The notes below the pieces were generated by a model that worked only from the letters and a program-made list of their open reading frames with translations, was not told where the DNA came from and did no database searches. This document shows, piece by piece, positions 22,501 through 32,767 of a stretch of 49,346 nt of DNA. The translations under genes and the position numbers were made by a program. The DNA is from Silene noctiflora (taxonomy: Eukaryota > Streptophyta > Magnoliopsida > Caryophyllales > Caryophyllaceae). Location of the stretch: contig VHZZ01000043.1 in assembly GCA_009801015.1 (NCBI GenBank), positions 367,576-416,921 on the forward strand, given 5' to 3'. The first letter of the stretch is position 1, and every line of letters begins with the position of its first letter.

Positions 22501-23486
22501 CTAAGCTTATGGATCAACCATCTTCTTCAACACGGTCGATTGCCATTCCTGGAACAATAGGTTACATTGCACCAGGTATTCTAAGTAACTGATCTAGTTC
22601 CTTTAGACTACATTATTTCTTTTTCATTTCTAAGCAGTGGCGGATCTAGAGCTCACAATTGGGTCACTAGGGTCTATTTCAGGATAGTCAAGGCAAGTCG
22701 GGTTATATTGAGCTTGTAATTGGTTAAGTGGCAGTCATTATGTCTATTTATTATGTTCTGAGCCAAAGTTTTTATGTTAAATGTCATGTCGATCTCATTC
22801 AGATCATTACTAAGCTAATTCATTGTCAGGTCGTCAATCTAGTGGAGTCATTATTAGGCCACCAGTCATCTTGGGGTTGGACTTGGTTGAGACTGTATTG
22901 TTTTTGGGGTTCACCTCGAGTTGGATTCCCAAAGTTCACCAGCATTCTATTCATCAGGTTGGTTTTCCGGGTTGGGTGAGGTTTTGCCTTCGCTAGGCGG
23001 ACTGTATAGGCTCATTGGTTTGGGACTTGGCCCTTGCAGATTTTTAAAGTTTCTATATAGTTTGAAGATTCCCCTGCATGGATAACTAATCCTAAAATGT
23101 TTCATGTAACAGAAAACGCCTTTGCGACTACATGGAGCAAGGAGTCAGATGTGTACAGCTATGGAGTTGTTTTGCTCGAGTTGTTAACCAGAAACAAAGC
23201 CGTTGATCCATCTTTTCCAGACGGAATGGATTTGGTTGGATGGGCCCGGTCAGTATGGAGTTGTTCAGAACAGATTGATAAGGTTGTTGATGCAGCATTG
23301 ATAGAGGAGTTTATGGACAGTAAGGTCATGGAGCAAGTATATGATGTATTTTTCATGGCCTTAAGATGCACCGAAAGGGAACCGAAGAAAAGGCCAACTA
23401 TGAGAGATGTTGTGAGGCAGTTAGAAGATATAAACCCTACTTCAAGAACGAAAAAGACTCCTCATTGTGATGTGGATCGTGATTGA
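19599..23486 (+). CDS. PEPR: LRR receptor-like kinase, PEP receptor (PEPR1/PEPR2) type
   Basis: This is a plasma-membrane LRR-XI receptor kinase resembling the Arabidopsis receptors for endogenous danger peptides (Peps). Exons are 19599-22575 and 23113-23486. The intron (537 bp) splits GYIAP|E of the activation-segment APE motif in phase 1. Without splicing the frame stops at 22592. The product is 1116 aa, close to PEPR1. Signal peptide about residues 1-24; LRR N-cap CAWKGVTC; about 26 LRRs with repeated LxxNxLxGxIPxxLGN; TM about 764-787 (IAVIVIGATLVTVILALSLC). The kinase has the glycine loop GKGAHGIVY (about 827), VAIK-type Lys about 848, HRD about 944-946 (an RD kinase), DFG about 964-966, and the subdomain XI motif KRPTMRDVVRQLEDI. 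All catalytic residues are intact. The peptide ligand is inferred from family only. A MITE ends 8 bp before the ATG. Confidence 0.92.
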
Positions 23487-23804
23487 AGGTCGCAATGACC
23501 GTATTTTGAGGCGGTAATGGCTGCATTTACGGAGCGACGACCGGGGATTAACCAAACTGATTGGAACATTTGTGTAAATGTTAGTTACATTGATTTTGTA
23601 TGTTCATATAATCATATATAGAAGAATTTGATTTTTTTTTTATACTGTATTGAAATGTTTTAGCTGAAAAAATATCAATGGAATAAGAATTCTCTAGTTA
23701 AACAGATGAAAATAAAGTATTTTACCTAACATTACCGAATATTCAAATTTAATCAAATAGTCGTAACTCGTATGTATTTATTTATGTATGACATGTAAAT
23801 ACAT

Positions 23805-24800
23805 AATTCAATTACTAATTTTGCTTTTAATAATTCCGAAAACAAAATTAAAAAAAAAAACCATAAATGTCGCGACTATAACTGCTCCTAAATAGAATAT
23901 TGCATAAGAAGTGAGAAATCATGTTACAATGCGAACATGTGTATGTTAGACAGTAACGCATTTGCATAATGTAAACTATGCGAAAAGCGCGTTGTTTTTC
24001 TTAATTTTCACTTTTATTGCTCGTGATTCTTGACCATTAACCTTTTTTTTACCGGTCAAATTTCACTGTAAAAAATGATTTTTTAATAGTAATTCGAAAT
24101 AATACGTATTTCCTATTACGTACGAATCTAGGAGTATTAATTAAAACATAACTACAAATATTGGTTTCAATGATCCTGAAAGCAAAAACAAACAAAAAAA
24201 TACAATTGTCCCGACTATAACTGTTCCTAAATAGAATATTGCATGAGAAGTGAGAGGTCACAATACAATGCGAACATGTGTGTGTTAGACAATAACACAT
24301 TTGCATAATGTAAAACCTGCAAAAAGTGCATTATTTTTCTTAATTTTCACTTTTATTGCTCGTGATTCTTGATCATTAACTTTTTTTACCGGTCAAATTT
24401 CACTGTAAAAAATGAAATTTTTTAATAGTAATTCGAAATAATACGTACTTCGTATTACATACGACCCTAGAAATATTAATTAAAAATAATTATAAATTTT
24501 GCTTTCAATGATCCTGAAAGCAAAAACAAAAAAAAAAATACAATTGTCCTGACTATAACTGTTCCTAAATAGAATATTGCATGAAAAGTGTGAGGTCACA
24601 ATACAATGCAACGCATTTGCATGATGTAAACCTAAACCATCCGAAAAGCGTATTATTTTTCTTAATTTTCACTTTTACTCATGATTCTTGACCATTAACC
24701 TTTTTTTTACCGGTTAAATTTCACTGTAAAAAATGAAATTTTTTGTTTGTAATTCAAAATAACACACACTTCGTATTAATTAAAACATAATAATAGGAGT
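23805..24800 (+). repeat. Three direct tandem copies of a ~337 bp AT-rich unit
   Basis: The marker gactataactg occurs at about 23873, 24211 and 24548. Each unit carries taaatagaatattgcat, cttaattttcacttttattg, attcttgaccattaac and accggtcaaatttcactgta in the same order. The spacings are about 338 and 337. The third copy has a small internal loss. It lies between the PEPR-like 3' end and the GCP2 start, and no coding frame persists through the copies. Confidence 0.9.
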
Positions 24801-24830
24801 ATTGAGAAAACTTACGAAATTAATTCAAAA

Positions 24831-25063
24831 AAAAAAAAAAAAACTGGCAACGCGTCGTTTTAACTGTGAACTACACTTCAGTTTTTTTCAATCAATTTAG
24901 GGCAAAATCAAAAGCAAAAATGGCGGGCGTTTGATTTTGTAATTGAATTTTTAATCACCTCAAACCCTAGATAGATCTTAGAAGCAGAGAAGAAGAAGAC
25001 GTTAATGCATTAATTTAGTTCTGAAAATTAGTTAATTTAAAAACAAAAGGGTATTTTTCCGCC
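24831..25063 (+). promoter_or_regulatory. GCP2 5' flank and leader
   Basis: This stretch has an A-rich run followed by a C/T/A-rich leader. The start codon context is gccATGg, a good plant initiation context. The tandem repeats end only about 260 bp upstream of the start codon. Confidence 0.5.
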
Positions 25064-28000
25064 ATGGGAGCTCAAGCTAAACCAATTGGCTGTTATCATG
25101 CTTCTGTTCAGGTATCTATTAATCTTCTCAATTTCTTACTTTTTTTTTTTTTTTTATTTGTTATAATGTTCATATTTTCTCGAATTTTTTCGATTTATGT
25201 TGTAGAATTGTATACGAATTATGCGCATTTGATAGTTGATTAATCGAAGTACGAGTACGACGTTGTTGTAGTTTTTTTCTTTTTAATTTTCATGCTTTGT
25301 GGGGATTGTTAGTTGCGTAATTTTGGATGTAATTGTTAGATTTTGATTGCTTTTGGTGGAAATTGAGTTAATGTTATTGATTTTGGAGGTAATTGATAGG
25401 TTTTGTTTGGTGTAGGAGCTTATTGTCATCGATGATCTTCTTTCGGCTATGGTCGGAATTGAGGGACGGTATATTTCGATAGGAAGAGTTCGTGGTAAAG
25501 CTGATGAAGTTACTTTTCAGGTTGATGCATCTATGGATTTAGCTCTGCAGGTGAGAGAGCTAGTGATACCGGTCTAGTGGCTTTTTCATATAGTTGCTGT
25601 TTAGCATTGTGGCAATGTCGTGTTGTGTTTTTACGTGTAACTCTTCTAGTATGAAGCCGAGATGACCATAATGCGATGTCTATCAGTAACCTTCTGAACG
25701 TTAATAGTGTGGTTCAGTAGTTTCAACTTTCAAGTTGTATGAGGAACAATTTGTGTGTGAGAGCTAGCTAGAGCATCCAAGTGACTTGTTCAATATTGCT
25801 TCTGCTTAACAATGTCGTGTTTTGTTTGTAAGTTATTCTGGTATGAGACGGAGATGACTACAATGCAATGTATATCAGTAATCTTCTGAACGTTAATAGT
25901 GTTGTTTCAGAGTTTTAAGTTGTAAGAGGAACTATTCTGGTATTAGAACCAGCCGACTAGTGACTTTTGCATTATATTTACTGCTTGGCAATGTCGTGTT
26001 GTGTTTTTACACATAACTATTCTGGTATGAGACTGAGATGACTACAAAGCTGTGCATAGTTAGATGTTAATAGCGTGGTTCCATAGTTATAAGTTGTAAG
26101 AAAAACTGTTCTGGTATGAGAGCTAGTTAAAGCTGCCGACTGACTTGTTCAATGTTGTTTATGCGTAGCAATGTCATGTTGTGTTTTTACGTATACCTAT
26201 TCTGCTATGAGACGGAGACGACTACAAAGCGATGTATATTAGTAACCTTCTAAACGTTTATACCATTGCTCCATAGTTATAAGTCGTAAGAGGAACTATT
26301 CTGGTATGAGAGTCATCTAGAGCTGCGGAGTGACTTTTTGTCTTTTTCAATATCTTTGGCCTTATTGTGTTGTGTTCTTATGTGCAACTTTTTCTAGCGC
26401 GAGACCAGTGCCCCCCCCCCCCCCCCCCCCCCNTAACCACCACCACACGAGCAATGAAAATATGAATTTCGTTGGTGAAATTCTCAAAGGTTGCTACTTT
26501 CAGTCATATGTAAGAATCTGTAATTTACAAATATCGTAGGAAAAATAGGACTAAAGGTTGCTTATACCACCGTCGCATGTAATTCCACTCATCACTTGTT
26601 TTCTCATCACGTTGACTTGTGGGTTCTTCTTGTGAAAGGCCTATGTATCTCAAATGAAGCGTAAGCCATATGTCCTTCATAATATTAAGCTCTAGATCTG
26701 CCAATTGTTAATTGGTGTGCTGCAGGAGTTGGCAAAACGTGTCTTCCCACTATGCGAGAGCTATTTGTTGATTGAGCAGTTTGTGGAGTCACGGTCACAG
26801 TTCAAAAAAGGACTGGTCAATCACGCCTTTGCATCAGCATTAAGAGCACTTCTGCTGGTAATTTCCGTGCTTCATCGCTTTATATCTTAGCCTGTGATAT
26901 TTTCCCTACACGTTTCTTTGTGATTTTTTTTATAATAATTTTTATCTTGGTTTTGCTTTGTGGCCGTCTGTGATACTTCCAAATGGAAGATAAAGTAAAT
27001 CTCAAACCAGCCTTCACAATTGAATGTTCTTCCAAATACGTTTTCCCGTACATGAGATGGATTTTTCAAACTCAATTTTCTATCTGATTCTAATATTGGA
27101 TGTTGTATACGTGCATATCTGTGCATCACGAGCTGAATGTCATTCCTTCTCATTCAAGTCTATACATTCCGATTTTGGCAATTTGTTACCAGGATCACCA
27201 GGCTATGGTGGCTCAGCTGGAACATCAATTTCGTCTTAAAAGTCTTTCACTTCAAGGACTGTGGTTTTATTGTCAGGTTTGACTGTTTGAGCCTTATGTA
27301 ACTTGAGCTTGGCACAATATTTGGCTTTGTATAATTTTTATTTATTTTGATTTATTCCTTGTAGAAAAGGATGGGGCCGATGAAAGCGATGTCTTCTGTG
27401 ATTCAGAAAGCTTCAACTGATGATTGTGTTGGTGTTGCTGTTCTTAACCTTTTGCAAAGCCAGGTTGAAGTTCAACTCAATAGCTTGTTTTCAGAGGGAA
27501 ATACTATTAGGTCGCGTTTATTTGAAATCATTATCTTATTCACTGAATGGCTCCTGTTGATTATATTCAGGCTAAAGCTATGGCTGGTGATCACGTTGTA
27601 AGGTCTTTGCTAGAAAAGATGACACATTGTGCAAGTTCTGCATACCTTGAGATACTAGAAAGGTCAGATTTATATCATCTTAAGCGAACATTAAATATTC
27701 AGAAGAGAACATTCTCGATCATTCCTCAAACTTAATTAGGTGGCAACATTGGCTTCCCTCTACATAATACTAAGTTCAATACTTGGATTTCACCTTTTTC
27801 TTTCTTAAATTTAAAATATGGTTGTTTGAAATTGCACTAGACTTAAGACTCAACTTGCATTGTTATTAGGTGGGTGTACGAAGGAGTTATTGATGATCCA
27901 TACGGTGAGTTCTTCATAGCGGAAAACAGTTCTCTGCAAAAGGTATGCAGTCATACAGTAAATGTAAGCCGTGGAATTGGTCCTTGAATTTGCGCTCCGT

Positions 28001-31000
28001 TAAACCCTCAATTGTATCAGGAAAGTCTCAGTCAAGATTATGATGCCAAGTATTGGAAACACCGATACAGCCTCAAGAATAGCATTCCCAGTTTCCTTAA
28101 AGATGTTGCTGGGACAATTTTGACAACTGGAAAATATTTAAATGTCATGAGGGAATGTGGCCATAACGTGCAGGTTACGTGGGTGCAAAACTTGATTCAT
28201 TTTATTTAATTTTTGAGCCCAAGGAAAATTATTTTGATACTCTTTTATTTTCTATCTTTGACATACCTGTAATTTGCAGGTCCGAGTATCAGAAAATTCT
28301 AAATTACAGAATTTTGGTTCCAACCATCACTACCTTGAATGTATAAAAACTGCTTACGATTTTGCCAGTGGTGAATTGTTAAATCTCGTAAGAGAGAAGG
28401 TGTGTCTCAGTCTCCACCCCTGTTGAGACTCCATACTTGGTAGATTGTGTGCCAGCCGTGTCTTTGTTGAAAACTCTAGTTCTACATTTAATCTCTCCCC
28501 CTTTTTCATGACTACAGTACGATCTTATGGGGAAGTTGCGATCCATTAAGCATTATCTTCTTCTGGACCAGGTAATTACTTGCATAGTTATTTAATTAGA
28601 CGACCTCAAATTTTTTTGTGTCCCGACTGGTGATTATTATGCTGTCACCAGCTAAGTCGGACTCGTTAACAATTTGCTGCCTGATTTATTTAACTAGTTG
28701 ATCTCCTAGTATTTATGACTTATTTTTGTCCTGAGGTCAGTTTGCTCTGATTTATTGTGGAGTCCCTAGGAAGCTGTATGGCTCACAGCAATGTCTAATC
28801 TGCTATATTTAGTTCAAAAATTGCTGGCTCAGTGACACTTTTTTTTCTTATAGTGGCGATTAAAATTTGCTGTCAAATACTAGATGCTATTTTAAATGGG
28901 AAGTGGGGGAAGAGGGTCACATACATGTCATTTGTAGCCTTACTTTGTCAAGGAAATTGCAGAGAGGCTGTTTGGCTCAGTTGGAGACTGCCTATTAGGA
29001 ACAAGAAAAAATTTACTTGGTGAATATTGGATTATTCCTTCGCACCAATTACTGAATTTGCCTTCTAATGGTGCTCTTAGCTTTGTTTAAATGGAAACTC
29101 TTATAGATACTTATCTCAGATTTGTAAGTTAGAGTTTGAGTTAAACATTTCAGGGGGATTTTCTAGTTCATTTTATGGATATTGCTCGAGAAGAGCTGAC
29201 CAAAAAAGCTGAAGAGGTTTCGGTGGAGAAGCTGCAGGTATTTCAGTTGTTTTTTTGTCTATTTTTTCCGTTTCAATGCTGTATTTGTCAAGTGTTAGCT
29301 TTTTTTTTTTTTTTTTTTTTTAATTACGGGAGGTGAAGTTTGTATCTGAAATACTTTTGTTATTTAGTCACTCTTGGATCTTGCCTTGCGATCCACTGCA
29401 GCTGCAGCTGATCCTTGTCACGAAGACTTGACTTGCTGTGTGGTAAGCTCCTGCTTTCCTGTTATCTTTCTTCAAAATAAGACGTCCCTTAAAAATCCAA
29501 TTGTTTATTATCAACATTTAGCTGTTATTTTTTTCATGTAGGAAAGATCTACTTTGCGTAAAAGATTAAGCATGCTCAAAGATCTTCAAATTAGTGATGC
29601 TGTTGAGCATGATCATCTTGAAGAACCTGCAAGCATTACTGGCTTGGAGGCATTTTCTTTGAGTTACAAGGTAATCAAGATTGCCAAGATAATTTTTATA
29701 TGTTCTTCTGTGCAAGATTGTCTTATTTATGGTTTTCCAACCCATCTATTGGATTTTGGCGATAGGGAATCTGTTTCTCAGCTAATTATTAGACTTCACA
29801 GTTCACACCACTCAGTAGAAGATATTTAAGAAACTCTGTAATATTCACTGCTCATTAGGTTCCACTGCAATCATGTACTTTCATTTGCAGCGCTTGTTAT
29901 CAGTCGTGATTATTTTCAATTTTTGTCGATGTTTCAATCTCATGCTTTGTGCTCAGGTACAATGGCCATTGTCGCTTGTCATATCAAGAAAAGCCTTAAC
30001 AAAGTACCAGTTAATATTTCGCTTCTTGTTCCACTGTAAACATGTCAGTCGCCAGCTCTGTGGGGCTTGGCAAGTGCATCAAGTACGTTCCTTGCTCCAT
30101 CACTCATCTCTAATGTCATTCAAGGCTTTTATATGGTCTTTTGCATACACATTCTAAGGTAGAACTCACTATGTAGGGAGTTCGTGCAGCTAAGATCAAG
30201 GGAACTGCAGTATCCCGTTCGTCACTTCTTTGTAGAAGCATGCTAAAATTTATGAATAGCCTTCTACATTACTTAACTTTTGAGGTACGATATGAAGAGT
30301 ATCTTCTTCTATTATTGCTCATCTTGTTTTACTTTTTTATTATTGTCCTCACTTTCTGTAGGTTTGATGAAGAATTACTCTGCCATTAGCATATGCATTT
30401 CGTTTTATGCTGTCTGAGCTCGTTGACTCTGCTCTATTATAAAAACAGTACTCAGTTGCCTCAAATGTGCCCTTAACTCTTGTGTTAGGGAACACAAAGC
30501 TTATTTCCAAACTACCCATAAGAATGTTGTGATGACAATTGCGAGTAACTGCTACACTTCACAATGTAAGCAACGCAAACAGTTTAGGGGGTTATCTTAC
30601 TATCTAGTATCTAGCATCCCTTCTACCCAAAGAAATCATATATCTTAGTTTACTTCTTGCCGCAGGTACATATCTTAACTCTCTGTCTATGTTCTTCAGG
30701 TACTTGAACCCAATTGGCATGTCATGAATAACAGCTTGCAGTCAGCTAAAAGCATAGATGAGGTATGAATAATGAGTACATGTCAATAAGGCAGCTATCT
30801 CCATGGTCTTTTAATGGAGATATTAGATGTTAGATGGATTGTTATTGCTGGCCAGGCAAGATTTGCATGTGGTCGATCGTTGGCCTGGTAGGGCGCTGGC
30901 TGTTAAATACGTAGTACCATTTTACTATTGATTTTGTCAATTCGCCTTGAACAGGTTATCCAGTATCATGATTTATTTCTACAAAAATGTCTTAGAGAGT

Positions 31001-31729
31001 GCATGCTACTCCTACCCGAACTTCTGAAGGTCAGAATTTACCCGCTTTAGTTTACTTTTAAGTGCCTCGGCTCTTCGCAGGATCCCTTAAATAAGTTGTG
31101 GGGAACGACAATACTTTGAGCCATGATTTCGTGTCTTTTTGTTGGTTGTGGCTGACTCTAGACCTCACGAAAAACTTACTGAACCCAGATGATTCAACTT
31201 GTAGCTGACCTGTCTAAAATGGCCATTGAGCTGATAGTAGCACACTCGCAACATAAGCAAACAACCTGAGTTGAATTGCCAATATACCCAAATTAAGTTG
31301 ATATGAACCTGTACACAATTCGAGTGACCCCTTTCCCGGGTCTAGACACTAACATTGACTGCCCGACAAATGCAGAAGATGGAGAAGTTGAAGCTTATAT
31401 GCCTTCAGTATGCTGCAGCAACTCAGTGGCTAATCTCTTCCTCCATTGAGATAACCAAACCGCCATCTGGTCGTTCATCTAAGGCACTAAAGTTTACAGA
31501 GAATGCCGGAGTTACAGATGCTGTTCGGTAAGTCAACTTTAACTTGTGGCCCTGCCAACTAACTTGGTCACCCTCGTCTCACTGTGAATTATACAACTTC
31601 AGGAAATTCGAGGAGGAATTCAATACTGAACTTCAGAGCCTTGGACCAATTTTAAGCAACCGTTCTCAGGCGGAACCATATTTGACTCACCTTGCTCAAT
31701 GGATTCTTGGCGTTGGGAATGAACAATAA
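25064..31729 (+). CDS. GCP2: Gamma-tubulin complex component 2 (GCP2/SPC97), 19 exons
   Basis: GCP2 forms, with GCP3 and gamma-tubulin, the small complex that nucleates microtubules. Exons: 25064-25111, 25416-25550, 26726-26857, 27193-27276, 27365-27463, 27571-27662, 27870-27942, 28021-28173, 28280-28399, 28518-28571, 29154-29237, 29368-29442, 29542-29670, 29957-30082, 30177-30284, 30700-30762, 30955-31029, 31376-31527, 31603-31729. All junctions are GT-AG; 1929 bp, 642 aa plus TAA. Diagnostic stretches include VIDDLLSAMVGIEGRYISIG, FPLCESYLLIEQFVESRSQF, YEGVIDDPYGEFFIAEN, TILTTGKYLNVMRECGHNVQ, MDIAREEL, VQWPLSLVISRKALTKYQLI, FLFHCKHVSRQLCGAW and AEPYLTHLAQWILGVG. It is about 35 aa shorter than Arabidopsis GCP2 as I recall it; the N-terminal exon (MGAQAKPIGCYHASVQ) is the least certain part. 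Intron 2 is swollen by a tandem repeat. Confidence 0.95.
25552..26405 (+). repeat. ~185 bp tandem repeat filling GCP2 intron 2
   Basis: The marker caatgtcgtgttgtgttttt recurs at about 25612, 25808, 25986 and 26168, with a weaker copy near 26360. It is followed each time by ctattctggtatgagacgga-type sequence, gatgactacaa and atcagtaaccttctgaacgt. The spacings are about 197, 178, 182 and 190. The first unit begins right at the exon 2 splice donor. Confidence 0.85.
26411..26433 (+). repeat. Homopolymer C tract ending in an ambiguous base
   Basis: Twenty-two C residues are followed by N at the end of the intronic tandem repeat. A C run this long in AT-rich intron is unusual and abuts an N, so a sequencing or assembly problem is likely. 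Confidence 0.8.
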
Positions 31730-32767
31730 GTTTTCTATTCTGATTGTATTATGAAATGAATTCTGATTGTATAATGAAGAACCAGACGTATCTCCGAGTA
31801 TAGTCATCACTCGTATTTTAATTATTTGCGTTTAATTTTAGATAATCGAACTTTGGTGTGACTTTGAATAACAAGGTGTATTTTTATGGGTGTTATCTCG
31901 TCAAAATAATTTCAATTTTATGTAAAACAAATATGAATATTTACTTTTACAACGCCTAATTTAACCTTATTTTTATTCTCTCATTACCCACGAGGCCACA
32001 ACCAATTCAACCAATGTCATAATCATCTCTAGATAAACTCTTTATTCCATGTTCCGAATGTGCATCTCCCCCTTCGTACGTCCCTAAGAGGAGAACTAAG
32101 AGGCGGGTGTGCACATCCCACCACATTGCTCGAGTTAGCCTTGATAACATTGACATCACATCATCACATCTATGAAGACATGATGCTGTCATCCTCGAAA
32201 ACTGGAACAAATTGTTGAAATTTGACAGTAGTAACAAACTCGAATTTTACCAAGACTAGTTTCCCCGGAAAACCGAGACTCTCATTAGAGACCATTTTTA
32301 TTCTGGTAAATACAAATTCTATGGTAAGATCATCTCATTGTATGAGACCAAAGTAATAGACACAAGTGTATCATGAACAAGTCGGTAAATTTCAATACTG
32401 CAAGAACATTATTCAGTAATACAACCTGCGTGAAACGCTCAGGCGTGTACAGATCAAGATCAGCTTAACAATACAGGGGTTCTACGGAAAGTGGTTATGA
32501 TACAAAACGCGACACAACAGTAGGGATCCATTATTTACAGCTTACATTATGACATACAAATCATTAGATCAAGGTACTTTCCCCAAATCTAAATCCCTAT
32601 CTTCTGTAAGATTTCTGTATCACCTGATATGCATGGAAAGTTGGGAACAATCTCCCTGTTCAATTGGCATGCATCAATTATCGGCAACACAAGCACGGCC
32701 GACTGGGTTTCAGTGTCGCAGTGTGTCTGACATTAGAAGTATGCGCTGGCACATGAGACACGATGGT
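31730..32767. other. Convergent intergenic region between GCP2 and the ARI gene
   Basis: This contains the 3'UTRs of both genes, which point toward each other. The roughly 300 bp before 32768 is probably ARI 3'UTR. I see no further gene. Confidence 0.5.

Noticed and set aside
22728-22979. Frame in the PEPR-like intron
   Set aside because: It lies wholly between a good donor and acceptor that join the kinase domain in frame.
28832-29023. Frame in GCP2 intron 10
   Set aside because: It is intronic between exons 28518-28571 and 29154-29237, with no domain.
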